From: Oreocharis arfaki | Taxonomy: Eukaryota; Chordata; Aves; Passeriformes; Paramythiidae | NCBI GenBank assembly: GCA_013398015.1 | Contig: VZRR01012944.1 | Coordinates: 248,001 to 312,000, forward strand | Length of the DNA stretch: 64,000 nucleotides | Reading direction: 5' to 3' | Shown here: positions 51,954 through 64,000 of the stretch, in pieces | Layout of the letters: every line of letters starts with the position of its first letter | How positions within the stretch are numbered: position 1 is the stretch's first letter | The notes under the pieces: generated by a model | Database searches by the model: none | Told to the model about the DNA's origin: nothing | What the model saw: only the letters and a program-made list of their open reading frames with translations | Made by a program: the position numbers and the translations under genes

Positions 51954-52357
51954 AGCTTTGGATAAAACTGAGATGTTAAAAAGGCTCATCTTTTAGAGGG
52001 AGGAAACTTACAGAAGGATCTAATATTTGTTTTTAGAACAGCTAGCACTCCCTCTTCGGTTCAAGGTAATTATGTGTTGTTAGGAATCAAAAAGGTGCTG
52101 TTTTGTTAGCACCTTGTGAATAGATTCTGTCTGTCCTAATCCTGGTTGTTATGGGAGATAACTAGATACCTAGGAAAATTTGGATAAGGAAACTGAGGGT
52201 TGTATTCCTAACCTCAAAATGGTTTTTCCTAAGGAATATGAATGTAAAAGACTTTGATTTTTTTTTTAACATGTCAGTCCTTAAGTTGTTCCCCTTCTAA
52301 GAACCAGGAGTTCAGAGTCCCTGCTACATTCCATCCTGATACATACCATCAGCAATT
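51954..52357. other. Unique AT-rich non-coding DNA between CR1 and the A/T block
   Basis: About 400 bases with no open frame of note, no recognised repeat and no RNA gene. A T9-A2 run lies at 52259-52269. Confidence 0.6.
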
Positions 52358-52506
52358 AAGTTAATATAAAATGTATTTAATATACATTTAATTATATTAT
52401 TTTTAAATTATATTATTTTATTTTTATTTTATTTATATTTATTATTATAAGTTAATATAAAATGTATTTAATATAAATTTAAAAGATTTTATATGTGTGT
52501 TAATAT
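52358..52506. repeat. Almost pure A/T segment with a 27-bp direct repeat
   Basis: Over about 150 bases only a handful of G or C bases occur. The words TTTAAT, TTATTT and TATATT alternate. A 27-base sequence starting AAGTTAATATAAAATG is present twice, identically, at 52358-52384 and 52449-52475, with a 64-base A/T-only spacer. A shorter third echo starts at about 52500. Such DNA melts easily and is typical of matrix-attachment-like or unstable AT minisatellite sequence. No coding content. Confidence 0.8.
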
Positions 52507-55500
52507 AAAATTTATTCTATCGTTTGTATTATATGGTGCATGGCAATATTCTTATCATACGCTCATACTTTTGAATCGTATACTCAGAATTCAAATTTTA
52601 TCCCATTTAATTATATTTATCCCAAAAGGGTAGTAAGTGCCTTAAAACTTTTGCAAACCTGTGAGTTTCTGACAAACTGAGGGCAGAAAACCCTCATGGA
52701 GCTGCCACACTACTTTAAATGGACAGTCACACCACAATATACTTGTCCAATATTTCTTTTTGTATACTGCTTATTACAATGTCTGGCCATGGTAGGTTAT
52801 TTCACTAAGGGCAGCAGTGCAAGGAAACTCTACCTAAATTCTTTTAGTGTCCAATTCTCCCCCCAGCTTAAGTTCATAACCCCTTGTACTTCTATTTAAC
52901 ACAAGCTCAGATAGCCTGCAGCATCTCTCCTTTCTGTTCCCTTCAGGATTGTGTGTACCTTAATAGAGTTTCTTCGTAATCGCCTTCAGTTTTGAAAAAA
53001 GCCACAAAATTTCCCTTAGCTTTATAAATAATCAAGCTTTCCTCATCCCAGTCTTACCATGTAAAGTTGCTCTCCTTTGTTGTATACTCAGCAACTCTAA
53101 ACTATTCTTTCTTTCTTGACACCATGGCTTACCGGTGTTATCCCAGTGGCTGAATTGCTTCCTAGTTAAGGAGTGCTTTCCTTGGCTCACCTCTGCTGCT
53201 TAACCATTTCAGAATTTGCTTTGCCTTTTAACTGTGGTGAATCACAACAACATGACCAATAATGCGTATAATGCTATAGAAGCCAATATGTTGTATTTCA
53301 TAATATCCCTACTGAGATCTGTGAAAAGAAAATTAATTTTGATCTCCTGTTTCTCTTCTCTTGCTTCATTGTTTTATGATTTTTAGGTTGACTTTTGGAA
53401 CTCACTTTTATCCATTCAGACTCCTGGTTTGTCCTAAGACTTTCTGACCTATATTGCTTTTCACTTTTGTATTGACTCACTCCCCCAGCCCATTTTTGTG
53501 TCAGCAAAAACCGTCTCACCTTTCTTCACATTTCTTCTGCCAGGTCATCAATACAGAAAGGAGAAGAAAAAAGCCCCAAACAAACCCAACAGTGCAAATT
53601 CTAATGCTTGCGGCATCCTACTTATCAACTCCCTACGTCCCCACAAGTAACCTTTGTGTCAGATATCCAGGCTAGTTCTCTAACCACCTCTAGTGCTATA
53701 TTTTCTTGACCTTTATAGGGCAGGCTTTTCTGCAATTCTGTATCAGAAGTATTCCTTAATTCCAATGTGTTTTGTCTGAAAGTTCTCTAGTCAACACTTT
53801 TGTTACTCTAAGAAAGAACTCTGTAATTTCCCATTCTTCCTATTTGTTTCTAGAATCACTTCAGAATTTTTTTCCCCACTTGCTCTTTCCTCTGTATTTG
53901 AGTCTTGCCATGAAATTGCTGTAATAGTCAAATATTGCAAGAGATTTCATATATTTTCATCCTGTACCTGCAAGATTTGGTACTAATCTTCGCTGTTCCA
54001 TGTCATAGCATCAAGACAAACCCCTTCAACCTATGCTAATATGCCTTAAAGGCACAATTTGGAGGTTGAAAGCACTTGTAATTTTAGTGCCTAACAACAT
54101 GTCTGGATGAATAATTATTGTGCATTCATTTCCCCAAGTGTTTTAAGTGTTTAGTTATAATTATTATCTGACATAAAATTTAATGTCCATTTGCAGCTTT
54201 TCTCCTCACTTTCTGTAAGAAGTTATTCACAACACTGTTTTGAGACAGAATATTGTTGGAAGAATAGTGCTGCATTTTGAGAGAAACATGCTGATTACAT
54301 TCTGCAGGATTTTAATAGACAGGTATGCCAGGTACCACATGCCTGCCACTTACTACAAGATTGGTAAGAACCAATTACTGTACCACCTCTGGCTGGAAAA
54401 AGGATGGATCCATCTAACTCTTCTAATTATGCCATGCCAATAAAAAAGAATGTATTATCATTGAGTTATCTGAATTTGCATGGTAAGTCTAGGAGGTGTG
54501 AAAGGAAAGCTTGTGGTACCAAGTAGTTTGGTTCTGTAGGAACCTTCTGTATGTTTATGCTGTATAGAACTTCCAGTGTGTTTTGTGAGCATTTCTCAAC
54601 AAAAGTGGATAAATGATACCTTCTAGTGTATGAACCAAACACATTGTGCACTATCTCAGTGGAGTAATTGCTCAGATTTTTCTCCTTTCTTTTAATAAAT
54701 AATTATGAATCTGACTTGCTGTTGTCTCTGAACTTAGTTTCATGAAATCTTTATGCAGAACATTTGTGACTTTCTTCCGAAATTGTTTACAGACATTCCC
54801 AGTAGAGATTTTACTTTTGCTTGTGACAAGAAGAGGAGGTTTTCATCGAATTTTGTATAGTTTTGATGCCCTATTCTTCCGCTGAGAGGTCACTTAAATA
54901 ACCTTGTTAATTGATGGAGGTTAGTTATGCAACAGATCACTGACAGAGCAGAAAAAACCAGTTGTGTTGGAGTTTGGTTTTTTTTTTTAAAGGCCTGTTA
55001 CCTACTTCTTGTATTATTGTCAAATGCAGTGGCACATTGCAAAAATGGCACGCAATGGATGTCATCTTTTAACAGCCTTCTTTGCTCATCAGTTTTTCAT
55101 AGGTAGGGTCCAGAACATTAAAATTTGGACAGGAGAAACTCCAATAAAAAGGACTGCATTAAGATTCTCTTGGAGGCTTTCCTCTAAAATAATACATTGA
55201 TATTCAAACTATTCTTTGTTCATTTGACTAATGAGGCTTTTGTTAGTTTCATGTGCTAAAGACAGTGGCTGTTCAACTGCTTATTAAAAAGGTCTGACTG
55301 ACTGACTTACACATTAATGATAGAGAGGAAAGTCTCCTTTAAAGAGATATGCCTGTGAAGTAGAGACTAGACATCAAATCCTGGTGTTAAAACATTTTCT
55401 GAAAAAAAAAAATAATAAAAATCTGTGTGAGGTTCTCTGGTGTGGTGATGGCTACAGGCCTTTGAAAAAAAATAGTCTAAGATCTGCAAGACTGGTTTTT

Positions 55501-58253
55501 CTTTTCTTTCCCTTTTTTTTTTCTCTCCTCTATCCTTCTCCTCACTCCCACCCCCCGCCCATTTGCTGTCACAGCTTTTCAAAAGATTTTTCCAAAAGAG
55601 GACACAGAAAAGGATTTGGTGGAAATGCATCAATAGGCTTAGAGTAGTAAAGCATAATATCAAGAACACTAAACTCATTAAATTCAAATAAATGAGGAGT
55701 TATGGCAGAAACTCAATACTCCCTACGTAGTGTGAAGTGGAACAACAACGGGAAAATATGGACAACATTCCCCCCCCTTTTTTTTTTCTTAAAACAGCTT
55801 CATTCAGATGATTAATTTCTTAATGTTTCTCAAAAGCCCTTTAAGCCATTTGTAGACAAAATGGGCTCCTTACTTAAAGATATTTGCAGCTACTTAAGTG
55901 TCTATCACTCCTTAGAAAGTACATGTCTTCGGAAGCTTCAGTGGGTTTTCTGAGATGTATGATTTGAGGTTTTGTTTTCCTAATGAAAATTTCATTCAGG
56001 CATAAAAGCTTAAGACCAATTCTACCTCAATATATTTTACTTTTGAACTTTCGTGTAATTGGGTATTACTGGTTTAGTAATATTTTTTCTGCTAATTTCA
56101 TGTTGTGTGAAGATTATTCTAACAGCAATCTCTTGATCTCATATATGAAATGAGGATCATTTGACATTCTACAATACAAAATGCTAGTTAAGTAGTATTC
56201 ATATGATATTATACGTATCTTTATAGCTGCTGTTGAAGGGTGCTAAGAATTTTCAGCTACCTGGGAACTAGGACCCTCATTTCATGAATGGGTCAGCTTG
56301 CCACTTTCTTTGAGGCTGTTTTGACAAAAGCTGCTTTTATTTGCAATAAGCAATAAAAAGTGGTTAATTTTAATAATGCTGCCATTGTAAAATTGATTAA
56401 TGTCTGCTACTATAACACGGATGTTACAGCATCTTTATCCCCTCCTCAATCTTTTTTTGGGCAGAACAAAATGCTAGCTAAGACTTGGCAGGACCTAACA
56501 AGCCTGTCAGATTTTTTACCTCAAGCTGTTTCCTATAACTGTTTTGGTTGTTTTGGATTCACTTTTTACCTCTATTTCACTCAAAGAAGTTTTTGTTCTC
56601 TGTAGCAAAGCATTCCTTACTGGGCATTGATGCACTCCAGGGAACCTGTGGTTTGTGGCTGTCATGTAACAGTCTGTCTGTGAAACCCATCAGCTTAGTC
56701 AAACCTTAGGTAAATTAGTGTTGCACAGAGGAGCAGTGGAGGATTTTTCTTTTTTATTAACATGTAGGCCTTTTCCAGTGTTGCACTCTGAGTGGTGTCA
56801 ATAAATCCCTTCCAAAGAATGCAGATAACCTCCTTTCATTCGAGTCTCTCTAAGTGCTTGCTCTACTCGGAGTCAGAGACTTGATGTACTGCGTAGCTTT
56901 TTTTCTATATATTTTTACACGTTTTTGACTGCAGGTTTCGATATGAACTACTAAATAACCCTGAAAATATTAAGATACAGACAGGTAAAATTAGAAGACA
57001 ATTTCATGTAATCTGGTGTCATAAAAAATACTAATTCCTTTGTCTCTGAATGGTTCACCGGGTTCAAAATAGTTACCTTGTGTTCCTGCACCTCATCTCT
57101 TTCCATAAGTAGAGAGACTGCAGCACATGGTTCATGGATGACAGGTGAATGGCATTGTAAGTTTTATCTCCAGGATAAAAGTATTACAATGTAAATGCAA
57201 ACAAAATATAAATTAAAGAGAGTAGTGTTTAATCTTGAATTTATGAGTACTGCTGCCTCTTTGGAAGTCACCTGTAAAAGGATTTATATATTTTAAAAAG
57301 TGCTGAAGCCTCTGAGTTGGTGTAATCAGCATATTGAAAATAGTAAAGATATGGACAAGGTGAGCATGGGCATAAAGGAAGACAATGCACAGAATATATT
57401 GCACCTCAAATGAGGTGTCGAGGGTAATCAGATGCATAATTTGATGGGAATCTGTCACACATCTGCATGGTTTAACAAAAATAAAAATTCAATTTGTAAT
57501 AAACGAGTGTCATCTTCCAGAATAAACTCAGGAAATCCCTGCAAGGGATATAAAATTGTATAAGGCATAGTAGTTTGTTTTTTAAAAAAACCAAACGAAC
57601 AAAGAAAGTTGGACTAGCCCTGCAGGAGGCTATTTTTTTAAAAAAAAATTCCTCATGCTCTGAGACGCGAAGCATCTTGCAATACCCTCTGTAGAGCCAA
57701 ATAACGTAAACAAGATTGATATTGTCAGCTATTGTACCAGTTTGGAAGCATGCTGAATACAAGATGATGTTAATCTAAGTCTTGATTTTGGGAGGTAGAG
57801 AGTATGTTTGGAGATTCTACAAGTTTAGCAAGAGGTATGGATGCCCAACAGATGGTTGGCAGCAGCTGCAGTCCTACTGAGTATTTTTTGCATGCACGTC
57901 CTTTATGGTCCTGTTCATTGCCACCATGTACTTCTTTATATATAATTTGTTGCAGCAACACAGGCTGTCATTGTTCCCTTAATTTCTTGGTTCTATAGTG
58001 CTCTAAAGAGCCCTGTGCCAGTGATTTGAACTGTGCTGTACAAGTCCTCCAAATGTGCGTATTTTGGAATGCCATTTACCTGTTAGGCAGGGATAAAGGC
58101 CAAATCAAAGATTGAACCGCTAACTGCTCCAAGGACAGGGGCTAGCAAAGGTGCTAGCACTTCAAAGTAATTGTCATGCTCTCATTCTGTAGAGATTTTT
58201 TTGAGGTGGATATTTCGTGCGTGTTTATGTGTAATTCAAGGCTTCAGCATGGC

Positions 58254-58267
58254 AGAGAGAGAGAGAG
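58254..58267. repeat. Short AG dinucleotide repeat
   Basis: About seven perfect AG units on the + strand, flanked by unique sequence. A minor, possibly polymorphic microsatellite. Confidence 0.8.
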
Positions 58268-58889
58268 GGTGGCCTCAAAAGAGTTCTTTTAAGAACCAGA
58301 AAGAGCAAGAATTGTTATGTCTGTTTTATCTTCAAGCATCAGAAAGACTTTAATTAAGATATCCCTGGGTTCGTGTGAGTTTGCTAGAGCTCACTCACCG
58401 GGAGGGTTTTCTAAGCTCTTGAAACTAATTTTTAATGATACTGCTTCCAGAGAAATATCTGAAGAGGATCACTGAAAAATGCACTATATATATTGTGTTT
58501 TTATATAATGTACTGTTACTGTTGTAACCCATCATAACTGATTCATGTGAAAAATAAACATGGAATGTCTAGTAGTCTGTCCAGAGAAATGGGAGACAAG
58601 AATATCTCAGTTTTAATTAATAGTTTGATTCCTCTGTAACCTTGTTAAATTTGCCTAAGTCTCTTTGTGCTAGGTTTCTTAATCTTCTTGCCAAAGCTGA
58701 CTGAAATAACTTTGTTTTAAAAGCATTCCTATTAGCTTTTAATGTTATCATCCTTACAAAATGTGAATACAGGAATTAAATCCTTTGCGCCTCCGTCTCT
58801 CATCTGTAAGATGGGGGGGAACACAATATTTCCTTCTTCATAGGCAGTTTGGGAGTGGAATTTTGAAATTTTTGAGAGGTGTTAGATAT

Positions 58890-58965
58890 TATGGTAATGA
58901 GTGCAATAGAAAAACTCATTAACTTGTTAATAATTAATTAGCTAATAATTGTGAAGGTAATAACA
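58890..58965. promoter_or_regulatory. Cluster of TAAT/ATTA homeodomain-type core motifs
   Basis: Within about 75 bases there are around eight TAAT or ATTA cores. They include a dense run at 58926-58951 that contains ATTAATTAGCTAATAATT, a nearly symmetric arrangement about the central AGCT. Paired TAAT cores of this kind are bound by homeodomain proteins in vertebrate enhancers. In AT-rich DNA some clustering is expected by chance, so this is a candidate only. Confidence 0.3.
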
Positions 58966-61900
58966 GAAAATGAAAAGAGCTGTGCTATGAAAAGCTCAGA
59001 ATTACTATTACTAAGAATGTGTCTTATTTTTAAAGATTGTTGAGCAGATTTTAACATAAGGAAAAAGACTGCAAATTGAGATAATTTTTCAGGACAGAAA
59101 ATATTGCAAAGTATGAGTACTATGGCTTAAAAGGACAGCAGAAAACATATTAGACTGGACACTGTATTCTGCTCAAAAAGAAACACCTCATATCAGTTAG
59201 ATTCCTGTAAACTATTTATCCTGGTATGAAGTACGTAGGCAACAGCAATTTTAGATCAAGATACTCCCAGCTACTTTGAAGAAGCTGCATGATTTGTGAA
59301 ATTATATTTAAATCAGGTTCTTTGAAATGATACGCATAGAGGTAAATAGATACATTTATCTATTTATTTTTTGATAAATCCCTGTTAAGGTTTCTTGAAA
59401 TACTAGATTACTGTGTCAATGATTTACTTACATGGATATTATTAATGTTTTCTTCTTAACACAATCATATTAAATTTTAATGAAATGGATTGTAATATCT
59501 AACTGGTATCTGGAAGCTTGTGGATAGCCCAAAGCTTTTATAAAAATTTATATGTATAAAGCTCTCACTGATATACTTTGCCAGTAGATATTGTACCTTG
59601 AGTAGTCAGCTCTGCAAATCCCCTCTCACAAAAGATTAAAAACATCCTCCTATTACATCTAGAGACTTCTTTTTGTTATTCAAAGACATGAATATATTTA
59701 GAAAAATGTATATGATTTTAATGCCTTAAACCAGAAAGCTACCTTGATTCCCATTAAAAATTGGAATATTTAATGTTTTTGCTGCTTCTGTGGCACTTTT
59801 TTTGATATTGTGAAGAAGAACAAAAAAGATTTCTGAGAACATATAAAACAAAAAACTGTGTTTGAAGTATTATAATAAAACAACCTTCTTCTTTTAATGC
59901 TAAGTCCCTTTTTAATGAAGATCCTCTGGCAGCTCTTGAATGTATAACTAGTTTATATCATGGGATGAAGCTGTCTGTTCTGATGATTGACATGAGCCCA
60001 CATTACAATGTGATTCTGAAAATTAGTCCATAGAGGTCCTTTTCAGGTACTACTCAGACTGAGAGCTGCCCTCCAACTACAGTAGAGCCTTTTTAACCCC
60101 ACTCATTGGTATTCTAATCTGGAAGTGCTGTCCTGCTTTTTAAATAACCCAGGCATTCAGGCTAGTACCCCCCTTGACACATTACTTAGCCAAAGGATTC
60201 AAATGAGATTCAAGAAACATTCAGTACAGCACAAAGGGATTGGAATATGCACAATTAATAATCACACAGTTAATTCATTTTTAATGCAAGGAGGTTTTCT
60301 GAAATTTCACATTCAAATTTGTAACACAAAGTAGTTGCTGTCTATTCCCATTATGGTGCCAAAATACTATAAGGATAAAAAATTTCTTATTTTTCTCTGC
60401 CCATGTGTGTATCTGGTTGGATGGATGCATGTACATGCTAAAAAAATAAGCCTGAATAACACTGAACTCTGAAATTATAATACAAACAGATAAAAGCTAG
60501 AGGGTTCAAAGTTAAAGATGTCTTGAGTCAACTGTGAGCAAAAAAGACCCATGGCATAAGTCAAAGGATGGATGACATTTAGCTTACAGTGGCAAATAAC
60601 CCAACCATTGCCCATTTTTATCTACACCAGAACATGGTTTGATCAGTCTGTGTTTTCTTTACCCCTCGTTATTTGTTTTCTGTTGGTTCTTGCATATATT
60701 TTTGGGCAGATGATTGCAGCGGCTCTTCTGAGTGATTATACGGTTTTGCCTCCAGGGAAAGTTCCCCACTGACGATGTAGCAAATATGATTTTAGGCAGT
60801 GCCAGCCACAGAACTTGAAAATTAAAATCTGCATTTTCTTAAAAAATTATTTTGGAGCTTATACTTTTACTGCATATCATTTTATGGGCTCCTAATGTTC
60901 CTTGTGTGCTGCATTGTTCAGGGCACATGAGAACCAAACACAGAAAGTTTTTAGAGAATAATAGTTACGCTGAGTGAAGGCCACTGCTCAAGCCTTTCTA
61001 AAAAGCTATCTGTAGATTACCAGCCATTGTCACAGGGATCTGCCAGATAAATACAGTGACTGCACTTTATTGTCGGTAGGAAGCTGACCTTTACCAACAG
61101 TCACCATGTTGAGGCATGATTCCCTACTCCTTCCTTTTGTGTGGCCCCTACTGCCCCCTGCTCAAGTTATTCAAGCCTTCTGTTAGTAAATTTTACCCCA
61201 TGAAGAGTGCCTGAAAAAAATCATGCTCAACTCCTACTTAAGCACTGTTATAAATACTTAAGTGCTACATAAGCTTTATGTTCTCACTACACACAGGGAT
61301 CAGCTTCATTCTCTATGTTTCACCAGGGTCTATTTGAAGAGATGTGTGTAAGTGCTGCTTTTGCATGCATGTGTTTATTTTTCAAAAGAAGGGGTTGAAC
61401 TACTTCCTTCCAGCAACTAAATCTACCTCATCATGCCTGAGGTACAAACCTGAAAGTGACTACAATATTAAGAAAATTGATATTAAGAATAGCATAGCAT
61501 GCTTGAACCAAATTTCAGAGAAACATAACTGTAGATATTTAAATAATTAGAATGCGAAACAGAAGCTTACTTTCATAAGTTAGTATCTTTGATTTAAAAT
61601 ACTGCATCTGTGCACAGGAAAAAGAATTGTCATTTTTTTATTAAAGCAGTCTTAAATGTCCCCAGACAAAGTTTTCCATGTCTGATTTACTGGTTAGTAG
61701 AAGAAATGGAGTTAGATAAAGAACACATGAAAGGGAACTGGAGATATATTGCTTTCAACTATATGCTGGTCATCTGTCACCCCAAGCAGCAACTTTTGGG
61801 AGGTGGGAAAGGAGCCTCTAGCCATAGCTGTTGGATTGGAAGGCAAGTCCTGGAGCCTGTACCAGTCTTGTGGTATACAGCATGCACTTAGACTGCCTCT

Positions 61901-63748
61901 GTCTATAGGGTTTTTTTCTTGCAGCCTTTTTGTAAAGGAGATGGAAACAGCACTGATTGAAATGCAAACCTGAATTTAAAAGACAGTTTCTAATAGTGCT
62001 GAACAATTCACTGTTTCTGTTATTTGTCTGTAAAATAATTGCTCTGAATCAAACTAGTAGAGCTACCTCAATTTAAGTTTTTAAGCATAATTTGTCTGAA
62101 ATCACTCTGATATCTTGTGAAACGTGGCTAGAAATGCATGTTTGCAGGATTTTTGTTACCTCTTAGATTGTGTAAATCAGTATTTCTTGCACTTCTTTTT
62201 CTGATATAGCAGTGAAAAGTGTTCATAATCAGATACGGTTGAATGGTGCTGGATAGGGAGTTACATCTAAATACAGAAAATTAATACATTTGTAGAAGCA
62301 TCACAATCAATAGTGCCAAGACACTATTAGAAGAGTAGCCAAGGATCACACAAGAATGGGATCTTTTTAGACTAAATGCTCAAACCTAAAAAAGGTTCTG
62401 CCTAAATACTGTATACATTACTCACTAGCATTTCATAGTTAGTATGCTTTTGAGGTGGAGGGGAGGACAACTTACTTAATTAGGAAGGCACCTGCTAAAT
62501 AGAAGAGCAGGAGAATAGATGATCTTAAAAATTCGTGAGGTGAGGAGTGAAAAGAATCTGTTGTTGGGGAAGGGGGATAGCAAAGGAAGTAAAAATTTAG
62601 CAGTGAGCAGTCGAGGTCATCATGGAGCAGAGTAGTCAAGAATCTTTAGATGAAACAAATATATGTAAATCTTGAAGGTTTTTTTTCACTATCAGTGATG
62701 ATCAAAAGGTGCCTTCTTAATAAGGCAACCTTTTCAAAGCCCTCTCTTTAACCCTCAAACAAGAACTAATATTTCTCTTCAGAAGCCCTGTTGGGCAGAT
62801 AGGTCATCTTGCTGATTGCTCACATGTTCTTCCATGTTTTGCTGGTGCCTTAGCATTACCTTAAATTTGGTATGCATTCAGTATGCTCTTGCATCTTGCA
62901 AAAGCTCTTTACAGGCCTCTATATTTGAGCTATCTGTAAGTAGGGGGTAATAGTTCATTAAATGTGGGATTTAAGTTTTTAGTCTTGAACACGCTTGACT
63001 CTGGATATTCCCTGTGGCACTGAAGCAATGGTTGCAGTGTTGTTACAATATAATCAAGCTTATGGCCACAAATCCTATCCTAATGGCAAAGGGACACTTT
63101 GTTAAACCCTTGTTTTATTACGTTTCTTTCCAGTTAGGGTCAAATTCTTATGTTCTTAGTGAAAAGAACTGCGTGGCGGGCAGGGCAAATAGTACCTTCT
63201 CAAAGTACAAAAGGAAAAACATACACAAAAGCTCTCCCTTACAAGGTATCTTGGGGAAGTTGTATCCTGAAGGGAAAAAGACAAGTCAGGAATGGTTGTG
63301 TAGTGCTGTGAACCTCACGAAGATGCTGATTTTCCTCAGAGGGTGCTACAATCCCATGCATGGTGTTAAAAGGGTTGAGAAGACTTGTGTGGACCAGGGG
63401 AAAGTGAGTTGACCAGCAGCAACAAGCCAAGTCTTGTTGAGGTGAACTTTTGATGGCTCCTTGGGACTATTATCCTCTCTGGTGTCATTGTCTCAGCCTG
63501 GTGTCCATGTGCAGAACTGAAAGCAAGTCCAAGATTCGACTTGCTCTATGGTAGGCATTAAAATGCTGCATCTCTGCCTGTCCCTCTGGGGGGACTGAAG
63601 AGCAAAGTCATGTAACTAGAAGAAAGATACTTATTTTCTGATTTTTAACCTAAAATACCCTTTAGGTGGCGTAACATAGAGTTTCTTATTGTATTGATTT
63701 TGGGTGTGTATGAACGTAGGAAGCAGAACGATTCTCAAGAAAGTCTCT

Positions 63749-63763
63749 CCCCCCCTCCCCCCC
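63749..63763 (-). other. C7-T-C7 tract; potential G-quadruplex on the - strand
   Basis: Identical in length and pattern to 21454-21468: seven Cs, T, seven Cs on the + strand, giving four possible G3 runs with one-base loops on the - strand. Another C5 run follows at 63774-63778, inside a pyrimidine-rich segment (63743-63781). No gene is nearby. Confidence 0.7.
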
Positions 63764-64000
63764 TTCTTATTTTCCCCCTCTCATTGAATAACCTCAGAAA
63801 ATGCATAAACCTTGGCATAGCAAAATAACACTCAGGCAGACCTCTCTGATTATGCTGGAAACTGTCTTTGTGGATTTAAGTTATAATTGTATTACAAATA
63901 GAACTGCTTTTCTGGTGTAAAAAATCAAGAAGGCAGATCAAGAGACCAGATGGTATATAATGGAAATGAAATAGTTTTTATTTTGCTGATGTGGAGGGTA
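63764..64000. other. Unique AT-rich non-coding DNA to the window end
   Basis: About 235 bases of AT-rich sequence with no open frame of note and no recognised repeat. A gene starting beyond the window could not be seen from here. Confidence 0.6.

Larger units (their letters stand above)
52507..63748. other. Unique AT-rich non-coding DNA, no gene seen
   Basis: The longest frames are 106 codons (55367-55687, -) and 132 codons (63014-63412, +). The first crosses A/T/C-rich low-complexity DNA. The second has no motif and is contradicted by a - strand frame at 63239-63430. Simple features are a C-rich word at 55547-55560, a C8/T-run junction at about 55770-55788, an AG repeat at 58254-58267, and a TAAT-rich cluster at 58890-58965. 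No transposon or RNA gene is recognised. Confidence 0.55.

Noticed and set aside
63014..63412. A 132-codon open frame on the + strand
   Set aside because: No domain, signal peptide or exon pattern is seen, and an opposing open frame covers its end.
1..64000. CRISPR arrays, tRNA or rRNA genes, bacterial operons or ribosome-binding sites
   Set aside because: No regularly spaced identical repeats, no cloverleaf-compatible tRNA signature and no rRNA sequence were seen. The repeats present are those of a vertebrate.

Overview
The window looks like non-coding DNA from a bird, or less likely another sauropsid such as a turtle or crocodilian. It is AT-rich and CpG-poor, with many T-runs and stop codons in all frames. 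The recognisable interspersed repeats are 3' fragments of the CR1 (chicken repeat 1) LINE family and one solo LTR of avian endogenous-retrovirus type. CR1 is the dominant LINE of birds and is also abundant in turtles and crocodilians. Nothing bacterial, viral-genomic or plasmid-like is present. I cannot name the species.

No host protein-coding gene can be supported. The open frames are short (the longest is about 170 codons), overlap on both strands, show no family motif and have no convincing exon structure. The window is best read as an intergenic gene desert or the inside of a very long intron. The only recognisable coding sequence is decayed reverse-transcriptase tail in the three CR1 fragments (37446-37733, 46008-46228, 51230-51953). 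All three lie on the + strand, all are 5'-truncated, and all run through the ORF2 C-terminus into the short 3' UTR with its terminal ATTCT/GATTCT-type repeat.

Layout: 1-6221 unique AT-rich DNA; 6222-6350 T/G simple repeat; 7622-8140 a degenerate three-unit tandem repeat of roughly 170-215 bp units that I cannot assign to a known family; 8141-31682 mostly featureless, with a T/G block (24703-24832), a C7-T-C7 tract (21454-21468) and a TA/GATA microsatellite (27366-27409); 31683-33424 a stretch unusually rich in open frames but with no recognised product; 36650-37340 a pyrimidine-rich block followed directly by a purine-rich block, then the first CR1; 39740-40040 a CpG-richer unique block; 41906-42282 the solo LTR with CCAAT, TATA and AATAAA signals and a near-perfect 6-bp target duplication; 44470-44850 and 58890-58965 TAAT-rich segments that could be conserved regulatory elements; 46008-46228 and 51230-51953 the other CR1 copies; 52358-52506 an almost pure A/T segment with a 27-bp perfect direct repeat; 52507-64000 unique AT-rich DNA ending with a second C7-T-C7 tract (63749-63763).

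There is no operon or pathway to describe. I found no clearly new biological system. The best leads are the unassigned tandem repeat at 7622-8140, the open-frame-dense block near 32 kb and the twin G-quadruplex-prone C tracts. Family assignments are from memory of consensus sequences, without database comparison.
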